A DNA stretch of 64,000 nucleotides. Origin: an uncultured Psychroserpens sp. (lineage in GTDB: Bacteria > Bacteroidota > Bacteroidia > Flavobacteriales > Flavobacteriaceae). The notes beneath the pieces are model-generated. The model was given only the letters and a program-made list of their open reading frames with translations, had not been told where the DNA came from and did not search any database. How positions within the stretch are numbered: position 1 is the first letter of the stretch; every line of letters starts with the position of its first letter. The stretch lies in assembly GCF_947492715.1 (NCBI RefSeq), contig NZ_CANLNS010000002.1, positions 248,001-312,000 on the forward strand, read 5' to 3'. Below are positions 1 to 7,007 of this stretch, piece by piece. Made by a program: the position numbers and the translations under genes.

Positions 1-575
1 AGCATCGTTATGAGGCGCTCACTATTTACGTTACCTTCTGCAACACCTGTGTAAAAACTATCACGTTTTAAATAATCGGCACGATCCATATCAAACTGAC
101 TAGAAATGAGCTCGCATAAAAATGGGCGTTCATACTTTCCTTCAAAAATTTGGATCGCTAGCGTTAAACTTCCGTTAAATTCTTCGTTGAGTTTTTCCAT
201 GAAACGTTTAGAAATGTCCTCATGAGAAATGCCATTTACGATACTATGTTCCATGGCATGGGAAAACGGACCATGACCAATATCATGCAATAATATAGCT
301 ACATAAAGTGCTTTTTCTTCTTCTTTGGAAATGCCAACCCCTTTAAAACGAAGGACATTAACCGCTTTTTGCATTAAATACATACATCCCATAGCATGAT
401 GAAAACGAGTATGATGAGCTCCTGGATAAACAAGATAAGATAAACCCATTTGAGAAATTCGTCTTAGTCTTTGGAAGTATCGATGTTCGATTAAATCAAA
501 AATTAGCGAGTTAGGAATCGTAATAAATCCGTAAATTGGGTCGTTAAAGATTTTAAGTTTGTTGTTTGTCTTCAA
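1..575 (-). CDS. HD-domain phosphohydrolase (C-terminus off the window)
   Basis: Reading leftwards from a TTG at 575, about 191 codons are visible before the window edge. The protein has a metal-binding histidine-rich start (HHTRFHHAMG near residue 50) and the HD signature LLHDIGHGPFSHAMEHS near residues 95-110, typical of dGTPase-like HD hydrolases that cleave nucleotides. An in-frame stop lies 18 bases upstream of the TTG and no ATG intervenes, so the TTG is the only sensible start. A minus-strand -7 box sits 27 bases upstream. It is divergent from porX with a 35-bp gap. The substrate cannot be told; dNTP hydrolysis is only the family's usual activity. The C-terminal part is missing. Confidence 0.85.
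   Translation of the reverse strand, partial: MKTNNKLKIFNDPIYGFITIPNSLIFDLIEHRYFQRLRRISQMGLSYLVYPGAHHTRFHHAMGCMYLMQKAVNVLRFKGVGISKEEEKALYVAILLHDIGHGPFSHAMEHSIVNGISHEDISKRFMEKLNEEFNGSLTLAIQIFEGKYERPFLCELISSQFDMDRADYLKRDSFYTGVAEGNVNSERLITM
554..561 (+). promoter_or_regulatory. Candidate porX promoter, -7 box
   Basis: TAAGTTTG matches the Bacteroidota -7 consensus TAnnTTTG. A TTG lies at 536-538 with a 15-base spacer, slightly shorter than usual. It lies inside the start of the divergent HD gene, about 50 bases before the porX ATG. Confidence 0.4.
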
Positions 576-601
576 ACTATGACTTTTACATTAATATTAA
601 A

Positions 602-609
602 CAAATATA
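602..609 (-). promoter_or_regulatory. Candidate promoter of the HD-domain gene, -7 box
   Basis: On the minus strand this reads TATATTTG, an exact fit to TAnnTTTG, 27 bases ahead of the TTG start at 575. It supports that unusual start codon. I see no clear -33 TTG. Confidence 0.45.
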
Positions 610-610
610 C

Positions 611-2164
611 ATGAACACTATAAATATTCTTTGGGTAGATGATGAAATCGACCTTTTAAAACCTCATATCATTTTTTTAGAACAAAAACAATATAAGGTT
701 ACTACTTGTCAGAGCGGCACTGAAGCTATCGAAATTATTGACGATACAAACTTTGATATTGTATTTCTTGATGAGAACATGCCTGGCCTAACAGGTCTTG
801 AAACCCTTCATGAAATTAAGGAAAGACGCGCTAATCTTCCTGTAGTCATGATCACTAAAAGTGAGGAAGAATATATCATGGAAGAAGCTATTGGAAATAA
901 AATAGCCGATTATTTAATTAAACCTGTTAATCCGAATCAGATTTTACTCAGTTTAAAAAAGAACTTAGATCATTCTAGGCTCATTTCAGAAAAGACAACC
1001 TCCAATTACCAACAAGAGTTTAGAAAGATTGCTATGGATCTATCTATGGTAAACACTTTCGAAGAATGGAGTGACCTATATCAGAAACTAATTTATTGGG
1101 AATTACAACTTGAAGATATAGAAGACATTGGCATGACCGAAATATTAGAGTCTCAAAAAAACGAGGCCAATGTACAATTTGGAAAATTTATTGATAAAAA
1201 TTATCCGTCTTGGTTTGACCACAATGCTGATGCGCCTACACTTTCTCATGATTTATTTAAAGAGAAGGTCGTACCAGAGTTAAGTAAAAATCAGCCAACA
1301 CTTTTAATTGTGATTGACAATTTGCGTTATGACCAATGGAAAGCATTTGAACCTATTGTAAATAATTATTACAAAAAAGATTCTGAGACTCCTTTTTATA
1401 GTATTCTACCTACTGCAACTCAATATGCAAGAAACGCTATCTTTTCGGGTTTAATGCCAGCCGATATGGAAAAGTTACATCCAAAACTTTGGAAGAATGA
1501 TATTGATGAAGGTGGAAAGAATATGCATGAAGCCGAATTTTTAGAAGGACAATTAAAGCGATTAGGCTTACAACATCTAAAAACAGAATATCATAAAATC
1601 ACGAATTTGAGATCAGGTAAAAAGCTGGTAGAGAATTTTAAAACTTTAAAGGATAACGACTTATCAGTTATCGTTTATAATTTTGTAGATATGTTATCAC
1701 ATTCAAAAACGGAAATGGATGTGGTAAAAGAACTGGCCTCAAACGACAAAGCCTATCGTTCATTGACTGTGAGTTGGTTTAAAAACTCACCACTATTAGA
1801 AATGATTCAGCAGGCGCAAAACTTAGGCTTCAAGCTCATTTTAACAACAGATCACGGAACGATTAATGTAAAAAACCCATCAAAAGTTATTGGAGATCGT
1901 GATACGAGTTTAAACTTGCGCTATAAAACAGGGCGCAGTCTCACTTATGAAGAACGTGAAGTTTTAGTGGCAAAAGACCCAAAGTCTATTCACTTACCGG
2001 CAATAACAATGAGTAGCTCCTTTATTTTTGCTAAGGGCGACTACTTTTTGGCCTACCCAAATAACTACAATCATTACGTAAGTTATTATAGAAATACGTA
2101 TCAACATGGAGGTGTGTCATTAGAAGAAATGATTATTCCGTTTGTGGTGATGAATCCGAAATAG
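611..2164 (+). CDS. porX: PorX-type response regulator with PglZ phosphatase domain
   Basis: A 517-residue protein: N-terminal CheY-like receiver (acidic D10/D11, phospho-acceptor D54 in VFLDENMPG, late Lys in YLIKPV) followed by a PglZ alkaline-phosphatase-fold domain with IVIDNLRYDQW, the nucleophile-type PTATQYARNAIFSG and TTDHGT metal motifs. This architecture is that of PorX, which with the kinase PorY controls type IX secretion in Porphyromonas and relatives and whose PglZ domain hydrolyses nucleotide-type phosphodiesters. I chose ATG 611 because it begins right before the receiver strand; an in-frame upstream ATG at 566 would add 15 unrelated residues and overlap the divergent gene. 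No porY lies next to it, as is usual for this orphan regulator. The T9SS-sorted protein at 7-11.8 kb shows the system is relevant here. Confidence 0.92.
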   Translation: MNTINILWVDDEIDLLKPHIIFLEQKQYKVTTCQSGTEAIEIIDDTNFDIVFLDENMPGLTGLETLHEIKERRANLPVVMITKSEEEYIMEEAIGNKIADYLIKPVNPNQILLSLKKNLDHSRLISEKTTSNYQQEFRKIAMDLSMVNTFEEWSDLYQKLIYWELQLEDIEDIGMTEILESQKNEANVQFGKFIDKNYPSWFDHNADAPTLSHDLFKEKVVPELSKNQPTLLIVIDNLRYDQWKAFEPIVNNYYKKDSETPFYSILPTATQYARNAIFSGLMPADMEKLHPKLWKNDIDEGGKNMHEAEFLEGQLKRLGLQHLKTEYHKITNLRSGKKLVENFKTLKDNDLSVIVYNFVDMLSHSKTEMDVVKELASNDKAYRSLTVSWFKNSPLLEMIQQAQNLGFKLILTTDHGTINVKNPSKVIGDRDTSLNLRYKTGRSLTYEEREVLVAKDPKSIHLPAITMSSSFIFAKGDYFLAYPNNYNHYVSYYRNTYQHGGVSLEEMIIPFVVMNPK

Positions 2165-2280
2165 CAATCTATGTAATGCAAATAAATCCGATGAAATACA
2201 CTTTTTCCTAGTTTTTCTCATAAATATTCCTTATTATTGCTCCTCAAATTAGGCTATAAACTTTTTTGACACCCTAAATC

Positions 2281-2718
2281 ATGTCAAAGTTATTGGAAAT
2301 AACATATCAAATTGAAGACATTTCGTCGGTAGCAAAGCAAATCTTAGACTATGCAAGCTCTAGGACTCTACTTTTCTATGGAGACATGGGCGTTGGTAAA
2401 ACTACGCTTATTAAAGCGCTTGTAAATGCTTTGGGTAGTCTTGATGAAGTTAGCAGCCCTACATTTTCTATAGTAAATGAATATGTAACAGATGAGACTT
2501 CTATTTATCATTTTGATTTGTATCGAATAGCCAATGAAGAAGAAGCTTTAAATTTTGGTTTTGAGGACTATTTATACACTTCCAATTGGGTGTTAATTGA
2601 GTGGCCTGAAAATGCTAAAAATTTGCTGCCAGAAGATGTAAATAGTATTAAAATCACACATAAAGATAATACCTCAAGATCCCTCAAATTGAGCCAAAAC
2701 CTAATATTAACCCAGTAA
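2281..2718 (+). CDS. tsaE: tRNA threonylcarbamoyladenosine biosynthesis ATPase TsaE
   Basis: A 145-residue protein, normal for the family. The Walker A motif GDMGVGKT spans residues 34-41, followed by the family's SSPTFSIVNEY and YHFDLYR segments and the WPE motif (LIEWPENAK). TsaE is the ATPase that works with TsaB and TsaD to make t6A at position 37 of ANN-decoding tRNAs, in the cytoplasm. Same strand and 116 bases after porX, a neighbourhood common in Flavobacteriia. Confidence 0.93.
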   Translation: MSKLLEITYQIEDISSVAKQILDYASSRTLLFYGDMGVGKTTLIKALVNALGSLDEVSSPTFSIVNEYVTDETSIYHFDLYRIANEEEALNFGFEDYLYTSNWVLIEWPENAKNLLPEDVNSIKITHKDNTSRSLKLSQNLILTQ

Positions 2719-2785
2719 AAAGCTATGGAGCACGTCAAAATTTAGAAAATAAATTTACAACCTAACACCGCGTCTTTATTGATAA

Positions 2786-2802
2786 TTACGGAAAAACCGT
2801 AA
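2786..2802. other. Short stem-loop TTACGG/CCGTAA
   Basis: A perfect 6-bp stem with an AAAAA loop between tsaE and the next small gene. There is no T-run after it on the plus strand, so it is not a typical intrinsic terminator for tsaE. Its role is unknown. Confidence 0.35.
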
Positions 2803-2816
2803 GCAAAAAGGAGATT

Positions 2817-2848
2817 AACAGCTGTTTTTAACAGTGGTTTTAACTGTT
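2817..2848. promoter_or_regulatory. Pair of AACAG/CTGTT palindromes, possible operator
   Basis: A perfect 10-bp palindrome AACAGCTGTT (2817-2826) is followed by the inverted repeat AACAGT-N7-ACTGTT (2830-2848). Both share the half-site AACAG and sit just upstream of a -7 promoter box at 2867. The arrangement looks like two binding sites for one dimeric regulator; this is inference. Confidence 0.35.
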
Positions 2849-2866
2849 TAAAGTATAAGCGCAACT

Positions 2867-2874
2867 TATATTTG
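2867..2874 (+). promoter_or_regulatory. Candidate promoter, -7 box TATATTTG
   Basis: Exact TAnnTTTG match 29 bases before the ATG at 2904. No TTG at the expected -33 distance; instead the CTGTT half-sites lie there. Confidence 0.45.
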
Positions 2875-2903
2875 AACAATTAATTAATTTAATCCCTTAT
2901 ATT

Positions 2904-3047
2904 ATGAAGACTAAAAAGTACGTACTAGCAATCGCGATTTTCGGTGGTATGTTGTTCACAGCTCAAGCAACTGATTTAATCAACTTAGATGGACAAGTTA
3001 AAACTGAAATTGAAAAAGGAAAGCGAAAGCTCATCAAAAACGTTTAA
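2904..3047 (+). CDS. Small exported peptide (47 aa), possibly truncated
   Basis: The ATG opens a 47-codon frame with a textbook signal peptide: MKTKK, a hydrophobic stretch VLAIAIFGGMLFTAQA, and a plausible signal peptidase I site after AQA, leaving about 25 charged residues (DLINLDGQVKTEIEKGKRK and a short end). It has its own -7 box. Its last 59 bases overlap, in another frame, the first codons of the membrane-protein gene at 2989. Similar short signal-peptide genes occur in Flavobacteriaceae, but I do not recognise a function. The overlap suggests either translational coupling or a deletion that fused the 5' part of one gene to the start of the next. Confidence 0.6.
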   Translation: MKTKKYVLAIAIFGGMLFTAQATDLINLDGQVKTEIEKGKRKLIKNV

Positions 3048-3546
3048 AAAAAACAAGGTAGGTAGTCGTGCTGTAGTTGGAAGTATACTAGGTACAATTA
3101 TAGCTTCTACTCCTTTATTATTTTCCTTACATGAAGGTGTTCCTGCTGAAAAAGTATGGAACACTTTTTTATTTACCTATGACAGTCTTCTTTGGGAGGA
3201 TGCTCAATACGCAATGTGGGTTTTAACTGGTAAGTTTATTCCGTTAATACTATTGCTTATTTGGTTTTTCACTAATAGAAACTGGTGGTACCATGCGCTT
3301 CTCGTGCCAATTGTAATGTATATTTTCCAAATTATAGGTACCATTAATGGAGATACAACTCATGTTGATGAATTTCAATTAATTTATATGCTACCAATTA
3401 TGGCAATTGTTGTTCCTTCTATCTATTTAATAAGAGCAAAAATGTTTAATAGACTAAACGAAGTTGATAAGACAACGCAAGAATTGGAAGACGAGTTTAT
3501 GATGAAACCTAAAGGGCTTTGGGGAAAAGTTAAGCAATATTTCTAA
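2989..3546 (+). CDS. Integral membrane protein, unknown function (185 aa)
   Basis: Highly basic N-terminus (MDKLKLKLKKE), then about four hydrophobic segments (near residues 30-45, 75-95, 100-118 and 130-148) and a soluble acidic tail. It carries the motif LLLIWFFTNRNWW, and TYDSLLWEDAQYAMW shortly before it. The same IWFxT...WW core occurs in the two minus-strand genes at 4071 and 4675, so the three are paralogues. The ATG at 2989 lies inside the preceding peptide gene, and a later start would remove only the basic tail. No function recognised. A hairpin terminator follows. Confidence 0.75.
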   Translation: MDKLKLKLKKESESSSKTFKKNKVGSRAVVGSILGTIIASTPLLFSLHEGVPAEKVWNTFLFTYDSLLWEDAQYAMWVLTGKFIPLILLLIWFFTNRNWWYHALLVPIVMYIFQIIGTINGDTTHVDEFQLIYMLPIMAIVVPSIYLIRAKMFNRLNEVDKTTQELEDEFMMKPKGLWGKVKQYF

Positions 3547-3560
3547 AAATATTATACTTT

Positions 3561-3598
3561 AACAAAAGGTTCAGTTAATTTAAATAGCTGAGTTTTTT
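3561..3598 (+). terminator. Intrinsic terminator after the 185-aa membrane protein
   Basis: Stem TTCAGTT (3570-3576) pairs with AGCTGAG (3586-3592, two G-U pairs), 9-base loop, then six T residues. Confidence 0.6.
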
Positions 3599-3637
3599 GT
3601 TTACAACTTAGTATAGAAAAAAATCTACCCCTGTATA

Positions 3638-3664
3638 TTGTTTATGCAAAAACAACTACATTTG
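3638..3664 (+). promoter_or_regulatory. Candidate promoter of the HTH regulator
   Basis: TTG at 3638-3640 and the -7 box TACATTTG at 3657-3664 with a 16-base spacer, about 40 bases before the ATG at 3705. Confidence 0.5.
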
Positions 3665-3704
3665 TTATAAATGAAAACTATATACTCTTAATCCCTTTTA
3701 AATC

Positions 3705-4064
3705 ATGAGTAAGACTATACACCGTATTATGAAAGTTGTCTCGACTTTAAACATGAGTGCCCGACAATTTGATCTTTCCATAGGCACTGGCAATGGCTAT
3801 ATACTGCGTATGCAAAAAAATAACGCCTCGGTAGGTAGTGATGTGATTGAACGCATTGTGAAAGAATACCCTCAAGTGAATCTCGTCTGGTTAATTACTG
3901 GTAAAGGTGATATGTTCATTGAACAGCAGTCAAAACCCAAAGTAAGAAGCAAACAAGAGATTGAAAATTACATTGATTCAAAACTAAAAGCACAGTGGTC
4001 TGATGAAAAAAAGGCACTTTTAGACGAAATTTTATTGGAAATAGAGAAAGTTAAAGGGCAGTAA
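3705..4064 (+). CDS. Phage-repressor-type helix-turn-helix regulator (119 aa)
   Basis: The first 70 residues resemble the CI/Cro-like HTH family common in Bacteroidota: MSARQFDLSIGTGNGYI forms the helix-turn-helix, followed by VIERIVKEYPQVNLVWLITGKGDMF, the family's hallmark linker. The remaining 50 residues are charged and probably coiled-coil (KQEIENYIDSKLKAQWSDE), suggesting dimerisation. No phage genes are nearby, so it is more likely a chromosomal regulator than part of a prophage. Its targets are unknown; the flanking paralogous membrane-protein genes are candidates by position only. Confidence 0.75.
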   Translation: MSKTIHRIMKVVSTLNMSARQFDLSIGTGNGYILRMQKNNASVGSDVIERIVKEYPQVNLVWLITGKGDMFIEQQSKPKVRSKQEIENYIDSKLKAQWSDEKKALLDEILLEIEKVKGQ

Positions 4065-4070
4065 TAATTT

Positions 4071-4670
4071 TCAGATTGATAACTGATCTCTTAGTAGGAT
4101 TAACTCAGTAAGATATTTCTTTTTTTCTAGTTTATCTTTTCGTTTTTCTAGTGCCAATAAATTCGTTTTTACCAATTTATATTTTTTGGCATCAAATTTT
4201 GACAGCTTAATTAGCTCTTCATTGATATCTCTATTTACATTAAGAGTATTATAACGTCGATAAAATTTTAACTTTCTTGATAAAAACATTAACATACATA
4301 TAAAAAATAGTGAATAGATAAGACTTTTTAAATAAATAGGTGAATAAGTATTCCCAAATTCAACTCCTGTAAATGTGTTATTAATTTTATGCACTTCCAC
4401 AGACAGAGGAATAAACAGAATTACTCGCCACCAATACTTACAAGTTAGAAACCAAATTGATAGAATTAAAAGTGTTAAAAATTTAACTGCTAAAAGCCAA
4501 ACATAGTAATCAACTTCTTCATACATACCTGAATCTATTTCAAACCACCATATTTTCCATATTTTCGTATCTCTTGGAGCTAGATTATATAAATAAAAAA
4601 GAAAAGGTAAAAGAATAATTATTAGCATTATAACTATATCTTTTTTTAGATATTTTTTTGGTTTTAACAT
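4071..4670 (-). CDS. Integral membrane protein, paralogue of the 185-aa protein
   Basis: About 199 residues with four hydrophobic segments and the core SIWFLTCKYWW, homologous in layout to LIWFFTNRNWW of the gene at 2989. The C-terminal third is a lysine-rich, likely coiled-coil tail. I prefer the ATG at 4670 because AGGAG stands eight bases upstream (rare for this phylum) and it clears the preceding stop; an in-frame ATG at 4691 would add seven residues and overlap the upstream gene by 17 bases. Very A/T-rich, with more Lys/Ile codons than its neighbours. Function unknown. Confidence 0.65.
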   Translation of the reverse strand: MLKPKKYLKKDIVIMLIIILLPFLFYLYNLAPRDTKIWKIWWFEIDSGMYEEVDYYVWLLAVKFLTLLILSIWFLTCKYWWRVILFIPLSVEVHKINNTFTGVEFGNTYSPIYLKSLIYSLFFICMLMFLSRKLKFYRRYNTLNVNRDINEELIKLSKFDAKKYKLVKTNLLALEKRKDKLEKKKYLTELILLRDQLSI

Positions 4671-4674
4671 ATAA

Positions 4675-5262
4675 TCACTCCTTATTTTCATAAAATTTAT
4701 CTCTGATTAATATTAATTCCTTAATATAATCGATTTTATTACTTTTAGACGAGTTTGTTTTGAACTTGTTATACTCTTTGTTTAAGTCATTCAATTCTTT
4801 ATTTTTATCTTGGTAAAGTTCAAAAAACACTTCATCAATGTTCTTATCAATTCGATTTCGTACTTTTTTGGCTAAATTAAATTCATTCACTTTATATGAC
4901 AAATAAAGTAACAGTAAGATTACAGGAATTGTAATAGGTAGACTTGTATAAAATTCTATTTCATCAATATATTTTTGATTTGGATTGAAAACACTAATCA
5001 GTTTCAATAATTCGATAGAAAGAATAATCAATATTGAAGATTTCCACCAATGCTTAGATGTAAAAAACCAAATCAAGCAAAAAATTATAATTAAAACTTT
5101 CATTTTTGAATAATAAACCAAAACTAGAATGTCATAAAAAGGTGTCTCTTCCAAATTCACTTTAAAAAAAATACGATCAATATAATACCCAAACGTTGCG
5201 CTCAATATAAACACAATAATTAAGACATCTTTGATTTTAATATTTATAAATTTGAATTTCAT
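4675..5262 (-). CDS. Integral membrane protein, second paralogue
   Basis: A 195-residue protein with about four membrane segments and the core CLIWFFTSKHWW, followed by IDEIEFYTSLPI that lines up with VDEFQLIYMLPI of the 185-aa protein. It ends in a charged, coiled-coil-like tail. It is the first gene of a two-gene minus-strand unit with 4071-4670. Start ATG at 5262 gives a short basic N-terminus before the first membrane helix. Function unknown; the three-copy cluster implies local duplication. Confidence 0.65.
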   Translation of the reverse strand: MKFKFINIKIKDVLIIVFILSATFGYYIDRIFFKVNLEETPFYDILVLVYYSKMKVLIIIFCLIWFFTSKHWWKSSILIILSIELLKLISVFNPNQKYIDEIEFYTSLPITIPVILLLLYLSYKVNEFNLAKKVRNRIDKNIDEVFFELYQDKNKELNDLNKEYNKFKTNSSKSNKIDYIKELILIRDKFYENKE

Positions 5263-5349
5263 ATAGAAAATTATCTACAACGAATATAAAACTTATTTTG
5301 TAAAAAACGGATTTTTATTTGTAATTTGAATCACCAATTAATTAACTCG

Positions 5350-6549
5350 ATGAGCAAATCATTATCTCCTTTTACCAAAGCCCAATTGTTACCCCAAGAA
5401 GAAACGCTTGAAGTCTATAAAAAGAAAGGCGACCTGTTTATTGGAATCCCAAAAGAAACTCACTTTCAAGAAAAACGCGTATGTTTAACTCCAGATGCCG
5501 TTTCCGCGCTTGTTTCTAATGGACATCGCGTAATGATAGAATCCGGAGCTGGTGAAGGAGCCAATTTTAAAGACAAAACCTATAGCGATGCAGGAGCTGA
5601 AGTTACTAACGATACCGCAAAGGTATTCTCCTGCCCTATTTTACTTAAAGTTGAACCACCTTCTTTGGATGAAATAAAACTTATAAATCCGCAAACAATT
5701 CTAATTTCAGCCCTGCAATTAAAAACGCAAAGCAAGAAATATTTCGAGGCTCTAGCCGCCAAACGTATTACGGCTTTGGCTTTCGAATTTATAAAAGATG
5801 ATGATGGTGCGTATCCTGCCGTACGTTCACTTAGTGAAATTGCTGGAACTGCTTCTATTCTTATCGCTTCTGAACTTTTATCAAATGTAAATGGTGGTAA
5901 CGGACTCATGTTTGGAAACATCAGCGGAGTGCCTCCTACAGAGGTCGTTATTATTGGTGCTGGAACAGTTGGAGAATTTGCTGCGCGCTCTGCAATTGGA
6001 CTCGGAGCGAACGTTAAAATATTCGATAATTCCATTACAAAATTACGTTGCGTACAGTCCAATTTAGGACGTACACTATATACCTCAACAATACAACCAA
6101 AAAACCTGGTTAAAGCACTTAAACGATGTGATATTGCAATTGGTGCTGTAAGAGGAAAGAACAGATCTCCAATCGTCGTAACTGAGGCCATGGTGAATAC
6201 GATGAAAACAGGTTCTGTCGTTATTGATGTTAGTATCGATATGGGAGGATGCTTCGAAACAAGCGAAGTCACTAATCATGATAAACCAACCTTTGAGCAT
6301 AATGGTGTTATTCATTATTGTGTGCCAAATATTCCTGCTCGATATTCTCGTTCTGCCTCAGTATCAATTAGTAACATCTTTACGCCTTATCTTTTGAAAA
6401 TTGCTGAAGATGGTGGTATCGAAAATGCCATCCGTTTTGATCGTGGATTGAAAAATGGGTTGTATTTTTACCACGGAATTTTAACAAACAAATCTGTTGC
6501 CGATTGGTTTGACCTAGATTGCAGCGATGTTAACTTGTTAATTTTCTAG
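5350..6549 (+). CDS. Alanine dehydrogenase/PNT-alpha family protein
   Basis: A 399-residue protein with the two family domains: N-terminal substrate half (IGIPKET, KRVCLTPDAV) and the NAD(H)-binding Rossmann half (VVIIGAGTVGEFAARS near residue 200), then the conserved IDMGGCFETS and GVIHYCVPNIP. Alanine dehydrogenase interconverts alanine and pyruvate with NAD. The Asp of the xIDxGGC motif is present, but the catalytic His of the TYLHLA motif of true Ald is Gln here (SALQLK), and KVKEP reads KVEPP, so the activity is uncertain. ATG 5350 is preferred over an in-frame TTG at 5326. The DUF4258 gene follows after 18 bases. Confidence 0.8.
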   Translation: MSKSLSPFTKAQLLPQEETLEVYKKKGDLFIGIPKETHFQEKRVCLTPDAVSALVSNGHRVMIESGAGEGANFKDKTYSDAGAEVTNDTAKVFSCPILLKVEPPSLDEIKLINPQTILISALQLKTQSKKYFEALAAKRITALAFEFIKDDDGAYPAVRSLSEIAGTASILIASELLSNVNGGNGLMFGNISGVPPTEVVIIGAGTVGEFAARSAIGLGANVKIFDNSITKLRCVQSNLGRTLYTSTIQPKNLVKALKRCDIAIGAVRGKNRSPIVVTEAMVNTMKTGSVVIDVSIDMGGCFETSEVTNHDKPTFEHNGVIHYCVPNIPARYSRSASVSISNIFTPYLLKIAEDGGIENAIRFDRGLKNGLYFYHGILTNKSVADWFDLDCSDVNLLIF

Positions 6550-6567
6550 AAACACAATACACTAATT

Positions 6568-6942
6568 ATGAAATTAATTCATCGAATAGGTTACTATTTG
6601 GGAGGCTTCTCAATAGGCCTTATTTTATTAGCATTCTTTTTAAGCGGAAAAAAAACATCCTGTGCTTACGGACCAAATGCACGAACTATAAAAAGTATCA
6701 GTACAAAAAAACAACGCTTCTATTCTGATGCCGTTGAAAGCGCCATGAAAACTCATAATTTAGATACACTTGCTATTACAAATCTCATAAAAACAGGTGA
6801 TGTAAATTTTTCTGAAAGCGATACAAAATCTGAAGGCTGCAAAACGTATCTTATAGAAAACGAACTTAATGATAAAGCGGTTGAATTAACAGTGAAAAAT
6901 TGTGATTCTACGGCCACAATCCAATCACTGATCATCAAATAA
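6568..6942 (+). CDS. DUF4258-type membrane-anchored protein (124 aa)
   Basis: One N-terminal membrane helix (residues 9-26, YYLGGFSIGLILLAFFLSG) followed by a soluble domain with Cys-Ala-Tyr-Gly, and two further cysteines (SEGCKTY, VKNCDS). The GYYLGGFSIGL start and the C-x-YGP segment are typical of small DUF4258 proteins that sit next to this dehydrogenase in Flavobacteriia. It probably shares a transcript with the preceding gene. Biochemical function unknown. Confidence 0.75.
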   Translation: MKLIHRIGYYLGGFSIGLILLAFFLSGKKTSCAYGPNARTIKSISTKKQRFYSDAVESAMKTHNLDTLAITNLIKTGDVNFSESDTKSEGCKTYLIENELNDKAVELTVKNCDSTATIQSLIIK

Positions 6943-6975
6943 AAGCCACTACCAGTATAAACTAGTAATGGCTTT
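6942..6975. terminator. Hairpin between convergent genes
   Basis: Long imperfect stem: AAAGCCA (6942-6948) pairs with TGGCTTT (6969-6975), extended inwards by TAC/GTA and AGT/ACT with matched mismatches. It separates the plus-strand DUF4258 gene from the minus-strand giant gene. T-runs are short, so efficiency is uncertain. Confidence 0.5.
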
Positions 6976-7007
6976 GCAATAACTATATTCAAAACTAATC
7001 CATTGAT

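Noticed and set aside
2786-2802. Hairpin after tsaE as an intrinsic terminator
   Set aside because: No T-run follows on the plus strand; kept only as an unexplained stem-loop.
3705-4064. Phage-repressor-like HTH as sign of a prophage
   Set aside because: No integrase, structural or lysis genes and no attachment repeats around it.
4071-5262. Two minus-strand membrane genes as an insertion element
   Set aside because: No transposase and no terminal inverted repeats were seen; they are paralogues of the neighbouring plus-strand gene.
5580-6272. Long open frame antisense to the alanine-dehydrogenase-like gene
   Set aside because: It is the shadow of a strongly supported gene, with no domain and no start context.
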